Below, piece by piece: positions 10,980 through 19,951 of a stretch of 64,000 bases of DNA. The translations under genes were made by a program, and so were the position numbers. The notes beneath the pieces were generated by a model. The model searched no databases. It saw only the letters and a program-made list of their open reading frames with translations, and was not told where the DNA came from. The first letter of the stretch is position 1. Every line of letters begins with the position of its first letter. Source of the stretch: Sphaerisporangium perillae (GTDB lineage: Bacteria > Actinomycetota > Actinomycetes > Streptosporangiales > Streptosporangiaceae); contig NZ_JALLPO010000003.1 of NCBI RefSeq assembly GCF_023276435.1, positions 186,001 to 250,000 on the forward strand, read 5' to 3'.

Positions 10980-11153
10980 TGCTTTACTCCCTTTACTGCC
11001 TCTTTGTCCCATATGGTGCTGCGAATTACGCAGTGGGCGTTTCGCGCTCGCTACGTGCCGGGACGTCGGTGCGTTCTCCCAGGTCCGCGTCTTCAGCGCT
11101 CCCCCGCGCTGTCGTCCCGTGTCCTTGTCGCCTACCTAGGACCGTGATTCCCC

Positions 11154-12014
11154 TTGGGCCTGCACGCCTCCCCCACCCGTTGGTACGAGAAGAGCCTCCC
11201 CTGGTCGCGTAGCGGCACGAAGCGGCGCGGAAGGTCCGTCGCCGTCGTGACCGTCGTGGTGGCGGCCGCGTGCGCGGGCGCCTGGGTCGTCGTTAGCGGT
11301 GAATCCACGTCCACCAACTCCGGCCCGCACCCGGCCGCTCGGCCGATCACCTCCGGGGCTCTTTCGAGCACCGCCGGCGGCGCGGTCCAGATGACCGGCG
11401 CGTTCGGCGCCTTCGGGACCCCCGGCGGGTTCGGGACTTCCCGGCCGTCCGGACCCGGGAGCCCGGCCGGCGCGGCTCTGAGCCTCCTTGCCCCTCAGGC
11501 GGCCGGTAGCACCCCGCCGGGAACGTCACCCGCACCTACGCCGGACCGCACCGCCTCCCGGACGAAGGCTCCCTCAGCCGTCACGGCCCGGGAAGGCGGT
11601 CCCGCCACGGCAGGGACCCGCACTGAGGCGGCGGGAACGACGGAGGGCACCGCGAGCGCCCCCACGAAGGCCACCAAGTCCGCCAATGCCTCGAAGAAGA
11701 AAAGCGCCTCCAAGGAGGCCAAGGTCATCGCGTTGGGCAGGTGCGGAGCCTCCTTCTACGACGAGGGTCAGATGACCGCCAGCGGCGAGCGGTTCAACCC
11801 GAACGCGATGACGGCGGCCCACAAGACCCTCCCCATGGGAAGCAGGGTGCGCGTCACCAACCCGGCAAACGGCAAGACCGTTACGGTCCGGATCAACGAC
11901 CGGGGACCCTTCGTGGGCGGACGCTGCCTGGACCTGTCCCGCGCCGCGTTCGACGCCATCGGCAACCTCGACACTGGCGCGATGACCGTCAAGTACGCCG
12001 TTCTCGCCCGCTGA
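11154..12014 (+). CDS. RlpA-like double-psi beta-barrel protein, membrane-anchored
   Basis: 286 residues. A basic N-terminus is followed by one transmembrane/signal-anchor helix (about 29-47, VAVVTVVVAAACAGAWVVV). A 140-residue Ser/Thr/Pro/Lys-rich wall-spanning linker comes next, then a C-terminal DPBB domain (about 195-286): GRCGASFYDEGQMTASGERF, MTAAHKTLPMGSRVRVTNP, TVRINDRGPF and CLDLSRAAFDAIG. Family members are septal lytic transglycosylases or cell-wall-binding proteins; RlpF-like catalytic residues cannot be confirmed here. The start is a TTG at 11154; no better in-frame ATG precedes the helix. Confidence 0.8.
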   Translation: MGLHASPTRWYEKSLPWSRSGTKRRGRSVAVVTVVVAAACAGAWVVVSGESTSTNSGPHPAARPITSGALSSTAGGAVQMTGAFGAFGTPGGFGTSRPSGPGSPAGAALSLLAPQAAGSTPPGTSPAPTPDRTASRTKAPSAVTAREGGPATAGTRTEAAGTTEGTASAPTKATKSANASKKKSASKEAKVIALGRCGASFYDEGQMTASGERFNPNAMTAAHKTLPMGSRVRVTNPANGKTVTVRINDRGPFVGGRCLDLSRAAFDAIGNLDTGAMTVKYAVLAR

Positions 12015-12049
12015 CCGCCCCTCGCGGCCGACAAGGGTGGCCGGCCGGG

Positions 12050-12658
12050 TCATTTGATCAGGCGTACCGTGAGGGGGTACCGGAACGGGGCGTCGCTCAG
12101 CGCGGTGGCCGCGCCGACGACACCGAGCACCAGGGCCGCGACCCAGATCACCGGGATCAAGATGATCCCGACGACGGTGAACGGCAGCAGGATGGTGGCG
12201 CCGAGCACCGTCAGGTGGAAGTTCAGCGACTCGATCGCATGCTGCCGGATGTACGGGGAGGTCCGTCCACCGGTCAGCAGCATGATGAGCGGGCCGATGA
12301 CCGACAGGCCGAAGAGCGGGAGCACGTGCGCGGCGACGGCACCGAGCCGGTCGCCGCCCGTGAGCGGCATGGCGTAGTGCGGTCGCACCTGCGGCGCCGG
12401 CGCCGGCGCGCTCGGCACGACCCGCGACGGATACAGATCGCGCATGATCGGGGCGAGGTCGGCGTGGGTACGCGCGGTCATCGCGAGGTGGAGCCGCTCG
12501 TCGAACTCTTCCTTGTCGAGCCTGCCCTCCGAATACGCGACGGTGACGTGCTCGACTACCTGGTCGCGGTCCTGGTTGGTCACTCGAAGCTGAGGGTGAG
12601 GCGCTGGCCCCCACCCTCCGGTGGACGGTGTCGCCGAAGGTCTCACTACCCCTGCCAT
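12050..12658 (-). CDS. DUF1707/DUF4870 membrane protein
   Basis: 202 residues. Residues about 25-70 form a DUF1707 (SHOCT-like) domain, VTNQDRDQVVEHVTVAYSEG then LDKEEFDERLHLAMTARTHA. A proline-rich hinge follows. The C-terminal half is a DUF4870 Tic20-like membrane domain with three to four helices (AAHVLPLFGLSVIGPLIMLL, SLNFHLTVLGATILLPFTVV, ILIPVIWVAALVLGVVGAA). The ATG at 12658 gives the usual short leader; an in-frame ATG 60 bases upstream is less likely. Function unknown; relatives are abundant actinobacterial envelope proteins. Confidence 0.82.
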   Translation of the reverse strand: MAGVVRPSATPSTGGWGPAPHPQLRVTNQDRDQVVEHVTVAYSEGRLDKEEFDERLHLAMTARTHADLAPIMRDLYPSRVVPSAPAPAPQVRPHYAMPLTGGDRLGAVAAHVLPLFGLSVIGPLIMLLTGGRTSPYIRQHAIESLNFHLTVLGATILLPFTVVGIILIPVIWVAALVLGVVGAATALSDAPFRYPLTVRLIK

Positions 12659-12803
12659 TAGCGGCCGTACCTTTCTGATAGAACCGGTCGTGTTTCTCAT
12701 TCTTGGCGTCATGACCAAGCCGGTCTATCCGGAACAACCCCGACACGACCCCGATGTGGCCCCGAGGCCCCCATTTGTCGCCCGCTCCAGGTATACAAGG
12801 GAT

Positions 12804-13148
12804 ATGGGATGGCGGGATCGCTATGGAATTCGTCGGCTGCGTGGGCCGAAGATCGCCAAGTTCGACCGGGAGGCCAACGACGGCGACATCGAGGCGTTGA
12901 TCGCCTTCGCGAAGTCCCGGCAGGGCGTGGAGTTCTACGTCGAGCCGGAGACCTTCGCCACCGACACCACCGCGGTCGCCGTGGCCCATGACGGCGAATG
13001 GACGCGCCGCCGAGTCGGCTCCCCCGCCGTCATCATCAAGGTGGCCAGAAATCTCGCGCTCCCTGTCTACGACGTCCAGCTCACCGGTTATCCGCGCAGG
13101 ATGCGGGCCTACAACGAGCGACGCCGAAACAGCACGCCGCAAGAGTGA
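12804..13148 (+). CDS. Conserved hypothetical protein, 114 residues
   Basis: Starts at ATG 12804 (MGWRDRYGIRRLRGPKIAKF). It is a soluble alpha/beta protein with a strand-rich centre (FYVEPETFATDTTAVAVAHD) and a basic C-terminus (YPRRMRAYNERRRN). The length and motifs look like a small actinobacterial orphan family. A TATACA element just before AAGGG and the ATG could be the -10 of a near-leaderless message. Further upstream in-frame starts would overlap the divergent DUF1707 gene. No function assigned. Confidence 0.6.
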   Translation: MGWRDRYGIRRLRGPKIAKFDREANDGDIEALIAFAKSRQGVEFYVEPETFATDTTAVAVAHDGEWTRRRVGSPAVIIKVARNLALPVYDVQLTGYPRRMRAYNERRRNSTPQE

Positions 13149-13227
13149 GCCCCATTCCCGCCACCTGAACGAGCGGCCTCCCCGCCTTCTCGACGAGAGT
13201 TCCTCTTCCGCGCGCATCGTGCACTCG

Positions 13228-14310
13228 CTATGGGACGCCGACGGTGTGCTCATCGAGGAGGCCCAGCATGGGATGGAGCCAGTCCATGCGCGGAGGGCCC
13301 ATGCTCGCGTCGAGCTCCTCCGGGGTCGGCATGCGATGTCGCAGGATGTCGGGGCTGATGAGCTGCTGGAGCCCCTGCGCCAGAAGGTTGGCCATGGAGT
13401 AGGACGGGTCGGCGGCCAGCGCGCGCTCGACGGCGATGCCGGCCAGCGCCGAGTCGCCGCGCCGCCAGGCCGCGGCCCCCAGCAGTGAGGCGACCGGAGG
13501 CACGAACGAAGGCTCGAGCCTGCGGGTGAGGTCTGTCCACAGCGCTACGTGAGTGTCCTGGGTGGTGTCGTCCATGAGCGTCCACGCCTCGTCACGGATG
13601 CGGATCACGGAGAGATCGATGCCGAGCCGGGCGGCCTCGTGATCGGGCAGCCGCCCTTGCCGCTGGAAGCCGTCCAGGGATCGGCGCACCCGGGCCACCC
13701 CTTCGGCGACGAACTCGGCGGGGACATCTAGGGGGCAAGGTGTGCCGGCGAGCCTTGCCCGCACCTGCGCGGCCACCGACCGGGTCGCCTCGCGCATCTT
13801 GACCCGTGCCGCTCCCTCGACGGGGGCCACCGACCGCTCCAGGCTGTCCCTGCCGGGCAGCGCCACCAGCCCTCCGAAGGTGGCCTGCGCGGCGACCTCC
13901 CCGGTCGTCGGGTCGTATGGCCGGCCCTCGGGCGGGCAGCACTCGACGCGCGTGCAGACATAGGACCAGTAGCGTGCGCCCTCGGCCCGGAGGGCTTCGA
14001 TGACCGCGATGCCGGCGTCGGCGAGCAGCCGCCTGACCTCGTCCATGGCCGGAGTCACGAGAGCGCCGTCACCGAACCCGGCGAGGATCGTGTGCGTGGC
14101 CTCCTCGCGCCGGAGGAGCGGAACAAGCCGATCGAGCGCTCCCGGCGGTATCGGGAGATCCCACCTCGTGGTGACCCGCAGCCGACCACGCACGCCTTTG
14201 CCGGCGAACGCGATGACGACGAGGCTGTCGGCAGGATGGAAGCCCAGGATGTAGGGCACGGCCCCGAGGATGTCGTCGGGGGAGGTGAGGAGTATCGGAG
14301 ATGGCGTCAT
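13228..14310 (-). CDS. DUF4192-domain protein
   Basis: 360 residues from ATG 14310 (an ATG 15 bases further upstream is also possible). It matches the actinobacterial DUF4192 family from end to end: ILLTSPDDILGAVPYILGFHPADSLVVIAF at the start (shortened: TSPDDILGAVPYILGFHP), a YWSYVC strand followed by CCPPEG and a PTTGEVAAQATFGG segment. The C-terminal third is helical with AAAWRRGDSALAGIAVERAL, where TPR-like packing is suggested. Function unknown; members are common near DNA metabolism genes. It is convergent with the 114-residue hypothetical gene. Confidence 0.85.
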   Translation of the reverse strand: MTPSPILLTSPDDILGAVPYILGFHPADSLVVIAFAGKGVRGRLRVTTRWDLPIPPGALDRLVPLLRREEATHTILAGFGDGALVTPAMDEVRRLLADAGIAVIEALRAEGARYWSYVCTRVECCPPEGRPYDPTTGEVAAQATFGGLVALPGRDSLERSVAPVEGAARVKMREATRSVAAQVRARLAGTPCPLDVPAEFVAEGVARVRRSLDGFQRQGRLPDHEAARLGIDLSVIRIRDEAWTLMDDTTQDTHVALWTDLTRRLEPSFVPPVASLLGAAAWRRGDSALAGIAVERALAADPSYSMANLLAQGLQQLISPDILRHRMPTPEELDASMGPPRMDWLHPMLGLLDEHTVGVP

Positions 14311-14399
14311 GCACGCAAGGATCACCTGCTCGCAGCGGCGCCATCACGGTGAGTGAGATTCTGTGGACAACGAACCGAACGGCATTCAGGTCATGGTCG

Positions 14400-15200
14400 T
14401 CAGGGGCGAGGCGGACCGCCGGCGGGGCCGCCGGGCACGAGCCGGGCGCGGACCATGATGGTCGCACCCGCGACGGCGGCGGGCATGGCCACCACCGCGC
14501 CGAAGGGAATGAGGAAGATCAGGAAGACCAGCACCCCGAACCCGAGAGCTGGTGACCGATCGGCGCGGAGCACCGCGAAACGCTGCTTACGCGCGAGCCC
14601 TCTGCGCTCCATGGCCAGCGCGGTCAGCTCCACCGTGAGGAAGAAGCCCGACACGGCGGCGCCCAGCACCGGGACCACGGTCTGGCCGATCACCGGCACG
14701 AAGCCGAGGACGAACAGCGGGATGGTGAACATCAGCACGTACACCAGCGTGATCAGGCTGTCGCGCACGGACCGGGCGATCGACCGCCAGAGCGGTATGT
14801 CGGCCGCCTTCTCGACACCGCCCATGTCCTCCTCCACGCGCTCGGAGAGCTTCTCGTAGAACGGCTCGCCGATCGCGAGCGTGGCGGCGGTGAAGGTGAT
14901 GACGGCCAGTACGAGCCCGAGCGCGAAGACGACGAGGCCGAGCAGGAACCGCAGACCGTCGCGGGCGACCTCGCTCCAGTCGTCGGCGAACGGCGTGGCC
15001 CACGAGGCGAGGTCCCCCGCGTGATTGCCCAGCAGCACCAGGGCGACGATGTAGAGCACGAGCGCGATCAGGGCCGGGATGAGCCCGAAGAGCCATTGCC
15101 GCGGGTTGCGCGCGACCCAGCCGAGGCCCTGGAAGAAGTATTTGATCCCGTCGGCGAAGCCACCGATCCCGCGGCGGATGGGCTGCCCGATGCTGTTCAT
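14400..15200 (-). CDS. EI24/CysZ-family membrane protein
   Basis: 266 residues with an N-terminal amphipathic entry (GIGGFADGIKYFFQGLGWVA) and at least four long hydrophobic segments (WLFGLIPALIALVLYIVALV, FLLGLVVFALGLVLAVITF, LITLVYVLMFTIPLFVLGFV, GFGVLVFLIFLIPFGAVVAM). The central motif IGEPFYEKLSERVEEDMGG is the EI24 signature. E. coli CysZ, a distant relative, transports sulfate; the actinobacterial clade is uncharacterised. The ATG at 15200 is the only good start. Confidence 0.85.
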   Translation of the reverse strand: MNSIGQPIRRGIGGFADGIKYFFQGLGWVARNPRQWLFGLIPALIALVLYIVALVLLGNHAGDLASWATPFADDWSEVARDGLRFLLGLVVFALGLVLAVITFTAATLAIGEPFYEKLSERVEEDMGGVEKAADIPLWRSIARSVRDSLITLVYVLMFTIPLFVLGFVPVIGQTVVPVLGAAVSGFFLTVELTALAMERRGLARKQRFAVLRADRSPALGFGVLVFLIFLIPFGAVVAMPAAVAGATIMVRARLVPGGPAGGPPRP

Positions 15201-15240
15201 GCCCGGCAGGGTAACGCCTCCCGTCCGGACAGTCGCAAGA

Positions 15241-15843
15241 TCAGCGCAAAGATCCCTGTTTCCAGAGAGATGTCACAGGAACTCCCAGCTCCGCGAAGAG
15301 GCGGCGGAGCAGGGGCAACGAGATGCCGAGCACGTTGCCGTGGTCTCCGTCGATGCCGTCCACGAACCAGCCGCCGAGGCCGTCCAAGGTGAAGGCGCCC
15401 GCCACGCGCACCGGCTCCCCGCTGCCGGCGTAGGCCGCGATCTCCTCATCGCTGGGCGTGCCGAAGCGCACGACGGTCGAGCCGACCTCGGCCGCCTCCG
15501 CTCCCGTCGCGGCGTCGATCACACAGTGCCCGGTGAGGAGCCTGCCCGTACGGCCGCGCATCGCCCGCCACCGCGCGACGGCCTCCTCGGGCGAGGCGGG
15601 CTTGCCGTGCGCGCGCCCGTCGAGCTCCAGGACGGAGTCACAGCCGATGACCAGGCCCTCGGAGAGGCCCTCCGCCACCACCGACGCCTTCGCGCGCGCC
15701 AGGGTGAGGCAGAGATCGGCGGGTGTGTCGGCGGTGACGGCCTCTTCGTCTACGCCGCTGACGATCACTGCAGGGTCGAGCCCGGCGTTGCGCAGGAGCG
15801 CCAGCCGGGCAGGCGAAGAGGAGGCGAGGACGATCTCTGTCAT
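15241..15843 (-). CDS. maf: Maf-family nucleotide pyrophosphatase
   Basis: 200 residues with the Maf signature at the N-terminus ([20 protein letters not shown]), the catalytic acidic loop [20 protein letters not shown] and the C-terminal [20 protein letters not shown]. Maf proteins hydrolyse non-canonical or pyrimidine nucleoside triphosphates and affect septation. The start at 15843 places the Ser-Ser-Pro motif at the usual distance; longer in-frame readings would run into the repeat array upstream. Confidence 0.92.
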   Translation of the reverse strand: MTEIVLASSSPARLALLRNAGLDPAVIVSGVDEEAVTADTPADLCLTLARAKASVVAEGLSEGLVIGCDSVLELDGRAHGKPASPEEAVARWRAMRGRTGRLLTGHCVIDAATGAEAAEVGSTVVRFGTPSDEEIAAYAGSGEPVRVAGAFTLDGLGGWFVDGIDGDHGNVLGISLPLLRRLFAELGVPVTSLWKQGSLR

Positions 15844-15990
15844 GTCTCCCGAGCCTACTGCGGTCCCCGCGAACGTTGGCCCTGCCGCCCGGCACGACGA
15901 CGACGCCGGCGAGCCGTCCACGAACGTTCGCCGGGTTCCCCGCCGCATGGTGGCGCCGACATCGCCGCACCACTACTCGCCGCCGCGGCG

Positions 15991-16406
15991 CCAATACACC
16001 GGCACCACAGGACGAAACGGGGAAGTCACCCAGGCGAAGGTGAGTGACACCCAGCCACACGACACGCAAGCACGCCATCACGGCGCCCACGCGCAGGCAC
16101 CGTACAGGACGAAACGGGGAAATCACCCCGGCCGAGGTAAATGACACCGAGCCAGAGAACGCGCAAGCTCGCCGTCGCGCTGCCCATGCGCAGGCACCGC
16201 ACGGGACGATATGGAGAGGTCACCCGGCCGAAGTGAGTGGCACCGAACTACAGGACGCGCAAGCTCGCCGTCGTGGTATCGGTGTGCAGGCACCGGACGG
16301 GACGAAATGGAAAGGTCACCCGGCCGAAGTGAGTGGCACCGAACTACAGGACGCGCAAGCTCGCCGTCGGTGAGTGGCGCCGGGTTAGAGGACGCGCAGG
16401 CTGGAT
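15991..16406. repeat. 96-97 bp tandem array (four full copies plus a partial) seeded by the 3' end of the neighbouring gene
   Basis: Copies begin near 15991, at 16094, 16191 and 16287, with a partial copy from about 16371 that runs into the 3' end of the gene at 16385-17428. Each unit contains a GGACGAAAYGGRRARRTCACC block and, in copies 2-4, the segment GACGCGCAAGCTCGCC. On the minus strand that segment reads A-S-L-R-V-L-stop, almost the same as the S-S-L-R-V-L-stop that ends the neighbouring gene. Copies 3 and 4 are nearly identical over 80 bp, while 1 and 2 are more diverged, so the array grew from the gene side. Confidence 0.8.
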
Positions 16407-17428
16407 ATCAGGGTGTTGATGTCGGGGCGGCGCTTCTTCTGGGCGTCGGGAATCGTGATGAAGACCATGGCAGGCTTGGCGGAGGGGACGTCGATCAGGG
16501 CGACGGCCGCGGTCGAGACGCGCTTCTTGCCGTCGACCTTGTAGTGCACCTGGTAGCCGAGGAGCCAGCCCTTCTGCTTGCCCGCCTTGATCGCCTGTGA
16601 CGCGGTCCACGTGATGGTGGATCCGTCCGGGTGGTAGTTGAGGGTCCAGCGTGCCGCCAGGTAGGCGGTGTCCTTGAGCTCGTCCTGGATCGCGATCGGG
16701 ACCGGGCACGTCGCCAGCATCCCGCGGTGGCCCGCTCCCTTCACCACGGGAAGCACCCGGCGCGTGCCGAACGGCGCGGACTTCACGAGCTTCCAGGCCT
16801 TCGTGAAGCGCGTGAACGTGATGCCGGACCGCTTGTCCTTCACCCGCCCCTTAGTGGGAGCGCCTCGCCCGGGGAAGTCGGCGAGCTTGCGTACGGAGGG
16901 CGGCGCGGGGACGCGCGGGTCCGCCTCGGCGGCGGCGAGCGCGCTCCTGCCGGGCACCGGGGTCGGCACCGGGGTCGCCCCGGCCTGCGCGGAGACGGCG
17001 GAGGGTCCCGAGGCCCCGGAGGTCGCGGAAGTCCCGGGTGCCGTGGTCCCCGATGCCGCGGCGGACGGCGCCGCGGAGGAGGCCAGGGCCGAGGGGTCCA
17101 CCGAAGCCGAGGGATCCGCCGAGGCCGAGAAGTCCGCCGAAGCCGAAGGGGCGGAGGGGTCCGAGGGGTCCGAGGACGCGGCCGGCGGAGACGAAGCCGG
17201 GAGCGCGGACGCGGCCGTGGGCGCCGGCTTCCCCCGGTCCACCACGAGGAAGACCACGGCCGCCGCCACGACGGCCAGGGTGGCGACGCCCCCGACGGCG
17301 ATCCGGTAGATGACGCGCATCGGCAGGTCGCCCAGCCGGGCGATCAGCGAGCGCCTGGCGGGCGGAGGTGACGGCGGAGGCTCCTCGATCGTGATCTTCG
17401 GCAGCGGTGCGGTCTCCGCTTCTGCCAT
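16385..17428 (-). CDS. Membrane-anchored protein with Ser/Ala/Pro-rich stalk and conserved C-terminal domain
   Basis: 347 residues. A cytoplasmic Pro-rich head (ITIEEPPPSPPPARRS) leads to one transmembrane helix at about 45-67 (VGGVATLAVVAAAVVFLVVD). A roughly 100-residue stalk of SAxxDPSAS-like repeats follows, then a soluble extracellular domain of about 150 residues (DKRSGITFTRFTKAWKLVKS, AARWTLNYHPDGSTITWTAS, VSTAAVALIDVPSAKPAMVF). The domain is unrecognised but looks conserved and folded. The ATG at 17428 lacks a strong ribosome site; an in-frame ATG at 17509 would add 27 residues. The last codons are duplicated in the adjacent repeat array. Confidence 0.65.
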   Translation of the reverse strand: MAEAETAPLPKITIEEPPPSPPPARRSLIARLGDLPMRVIYRIAVGGVATLAVVAAAVVFLVVDRGKPAPTAASALPASSPPAASSDPSDPSAPSASADFSASADPSASVDPSALASSAAPSAAASGTTAPGTSATSGASGPSAVSAQAGATPVPTPVPGRSALAAAEADPRVPAPPSVRKLADFPGRGAPTKGRVKDKRSGITFTRFTKAWKLVKSAPFGTRRVLPVVKGAGHRGMLATCPVPIAIQDELKDTAYLAARWTLNYHPDGSTITWTASQAIKAGKQKGWLLGYQVHYKVDGKKRVSTAAVALIDVPSAKPAMVFITIPDAQKKRRPDINTLISSLRVL

Positions 17429-17681
17429 TACGTACGTTGGGACGGCCTTGGTCCCGTAGTTCCCACCCACCCCATTTGGCACGAGGGGAGCGTACGACAA
17501 ATCCCCCATTCATGCCCGAGTTCCCGATCACACTTCGGGAACGAGTCCCTACCGCATAGAGGTTTTCGTACGCTCTGACCTTTGCGTTCACGCCCCGGTC
17601 AACGGTTCTCGCGGGCGGGCCGGCCAGGGCTCCAGGGCCCGTACCAGCAAAAACGATCATGGACCAGGGCGCCCGACGGAA

Positions 17682-18389
17682 CTACCGGGACGGGTCGCGA
17701 AGGGGACCCCACCCGGCGGGACGGTGGCCGCCGGCCCGCAGCCAGGGGGCGTCGGCGACGACCGTTCGCGAGCCAGGTTCGATCTCGGTGAATCCCGCGT
17801 CACGCACGACCGGAAGCCCGCTTTCCACCAGCGCCGCCCACCGCCGCGGTCCCGCGGTGCGCACGGCGACCGGCAGGCCGTCCGCGTGCCAGGCCGAACG
17901 GGTCGGCTCGTCGGTGCCCCACCAGGCGAGCTGGGCCGCGTGCCCGGCCTGGGCCATCGCCTTGCCCGCCGACATGTCCAGCGACGGGTTGAACCAGAGC
18001 ACCGCGGCACCGGGAGGGGGCGGCTCCGGCGGCGCGGCGTCGGTGAGGTCGGTGCCCGAGACCTGCAGGCGGGACAGCTCTTTGGGCCAGGCGTCGAGCG
18101 GGATCGGCGGGTGCACCCGCACCTCGGCCGAGCGCAGCGTGACCGTGATGCCCGGCAGTTCCTGCACGCGTCGCCACTCGGTCCCCCTGGCCCGGCGCAC
18201 GACCTTCCTGATGCCGATGGTCTCCCACGCCTGCACGGCCTCCGCCCACTCGCCGCTCACCGCGCGCTCGTCGGTCAGCAGGGTGAGCACGGCCAGCGCC
18301 GCCGCCTCGAGGGCATCGGTGCGCTCGGGCGGCGTGGCACGCTCGATGCGGACGACTAAGGGGAGCACTCTCTGGTCTGGCCCGTTCAC
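17682..18389 (-). CDS. PTH2-type aminoacyl/peptidyl-tRNA hydrolase domain protein
   Basis: 235 residues. The C-terminal half carries the PTH2 signature SLDMSAGKAMAQAGHAAQLAW (about 138-158; the Lys and Gln-x-x-His-Ala-Ala segment is the family hallmark), followed by VAVRTAGPRRWAALVESGLP. The N-terminal half (about 1-120) is an extra helical domain seen in actinobacterial members, RIERATPPERTDALEAAALA onward. PTH2 enzymes release tRNA from peptidyl- or D-aminoacyl-tRNA. The assignment to the superfamily is good; the substrate is not determined. Confidence 0.75.
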   Translation of the reverse strand: MNGPDQRVLPLVVRIERATPPERTDALEAAALAVLTLLTDERAVSGEWAEAVQAWETIGIRKVVRRARGTEWRRVQELPGITVTLRSAEVRVHPPIPLDAWPKELSRLQVSGTDLTDAAPPEPPPPGAAVLWFNPSLDMSAGKAMAQAGHAAQLAWWGTDEPTRSAWHADGLPVAVRTAGPRRWAALVESGLPVVRDAGFTEIEPGSRTVVADAPWLRAGGHRPAGWGPLRDPSR

Positions 18390-18477
18390 GCCCCAAGGAT
18401 CTCAGGCCCGCAGCGGTAGCGGTCCAAGACGTCCATCCTTTGGACGCGGGCCCGCGGGCCCGCGGGCGTGGGGGAGG

Positions 18478-19881
18478 TCAGGCGCGTGAGCCGGTCACGG
18501 CCACCGGTTCTTGGGTCGTGGCGCCGCCGGGAGTGGCGCCGCCGGCGTTCCTGGCGATCCGCAGCGACATGATCGCGGCGATCGCGCAGAGCAGCCCCGC
18601 CCCGTACCAGGCCGCGTCGTAGTGACCGAGGTGGTCGCGGGTCACGCCGGCGGCCACCGCGGCGATGGCGGCGCCGATCTGGTGGGAGGCGAACACCCAG
18701 CCGAACACCACGGCACCGTCCGGCCCGTAGATCGTGCGGCACAGCGCCACGGTCGGGGGCACGGTGGCGACCCAGTCGAGGCCGTAGAAGATGATGAAGA
18801 CCAGCATGCTCGGCTCGGGCGTCGAGGCGAACAGGACCGGCAGCACCAGCAGCGAGGCGCCGCGCAGGGCGTAGTACGCGCCGAGCAGCAGCCGCGGGTC
18901 GACCTTGTCGCTGAGCCAGCCGGAGAACACCGTCCCGGCGATGTCGAAGACGCCGATGAGGGCGAGGAGGCCGGCGGCGGTGGTCTCGGCCATTCCGTGA
19001 TCGTGGGCGGCCGGGATGAAGTGGGTGCCCACCAGGCCGTTGGTGCTGGCGCCGCAGATGGCGAAGCCGCCCGCCAGGTACCAGAAGGACCGGGTGCGGG
19101 CCGCGGACCTCAGCACGGTGATCGCCCGCACGGCGGCGCCGCCGCGCCGCGCCGCCGGTGCGACGGGGGTTTCGCCTCGCGCCGGGGCGGCCGTGCGGCC
19201 ACTCCCTCCGGATGAGAGCGCGGGTGCGGGCAGGTCGCCATCGGCGACCGGGGCGGGGGGCTCGGCACCGAGGGCGGTGAGGCCGACCTCCTCGGGGCGG
19301 TCGCGGAGCAGGAACCAGACGAGCGGGACGACGGCCAGCGCGGCTCCCGCGACGACCAGGGCGGCGACCCGCCATCCCGGTCCTTCGGCGATCCACGCGA
19401 GCACGGGCAGGAAGATGAGCTGGCCGGCGGCTCCTCCGGCGGTGAGCACGCCGGTGACGATGCCCCGGTGGCGTACGAACCACCGGTCGGTGACCGTGGC
19501 GACGAAGACCAGTGCCATCGAGCCGGTGCCGAGCCCGACCAGCACTCCCCAGCAGGCGACGAGCTGCCAGCTCGCCGTCATGAACACGGTGAGCCCGCTG
19601 CCGAGGGCGACGAGCAGCAAGGCGCAGGCCACGACGCGGCGCATGCCGAGGCGGTCCATCAGGGCGGCGGCGAAGGGCGCGGTCAGGCCGTACAGCATCA
19701 GGTTGACCGAGACGGCGAGGGAGATGGTCCCCCGGGTCCAGCCGAAGTCCTCCTCGAGCGGGGTGATGAGGACTCCCGGAGTGGCGCGGAATCCCGCGGC
19801 CCCGACTATCGCGACGAAGGCGACCGCGGCCACCACCCAGGCCCGATGCAGTCGTGGCCTTCGCTTCACGTTCAAGGTCAT
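18478..19881 (-). CDS. MFS transporter, 12 transmembrane segments
   Basis: 467 residues. Two six-helix halves flank a Pro/Ala/Gly-rich central loop (about 205-260). Typical MFS motif A is seen between helices 2 and 3 (AALMDRLGMRRV), and FSGWLSDKVDPR is its counterpart in the second half. The N-terminal half resembles oxalate/formate or monocarboxylate permeases (FRATPGVLITPLEEDFGWTR). The substrate is unknown. It is divergent from the GlxA-type regulator at 19952, only 70 bp away, which suggests regulation by that protein. The start at 19881 follows the family; upstream in-frame ATG codons overlap the divergent promoter. Confidence 0.82.
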   Translation of the reverse strand: MTLNVKRRPRLHRAWVVAAVAFVAIVGAAGFRATPGVLITPLEEDFGWTRGTISLAVSVNLMLYGLTAPFAAALMDRLGMRRVVACALLLVALGSGLTVFMTASWQLVACWGVLVGLGTGSMALVFVATVTDRWFVRHRGIVTGVLTAGGAAGQLIFLPVLAWIAEGPGWRVAALVVAGAALAVVPLVWFLLRDRPEEVGLTALGAEPPAPVADGDLPAPALSSGGSGRTAAPARGETPVAPAARRGGAAVRAITVLRSAARTRSFWYLAGGFAICGASTNGLVGTHFIPAAHDHGMAETTAAGLLALIGVFDIAGTVFSGWLSDKVDPRLLLGAYYALRGASLLVLPVLFASTPEPSMLVFIIFYGLDWVATVPPTVALCRTIYGPDGAVVFGWVFASHQIGAAIAAVAAGVTRDHLGHYDAAWYGAGLLCAIAAIMSLRIARNAGGATPGGATTQEPVAVTGSRA

Positions 19882-19951
19882 GCCGACATAGTGGATGACC
19901 TGGCCATACCCGGCGAGTGGCTTGAAAGCCAATATGTGCAAGGATCGGGCC

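Noticed and set aside
10980-11150. A c-di-AMP (ydaO) riboswitch in the leader of the RlpA-like gene
   Set aside because: Such riboswitches precede wall-hydrolase genes in actinomycetes, but I could not find the conserved ydaO core helices or junction sequences here.
15991-16406. Could the 96-bp repeats be a CRISPR array?
   Set aside because: Units are contiguous with no unique spacers of constant size, copies drift steadily, and no cas gene is present.
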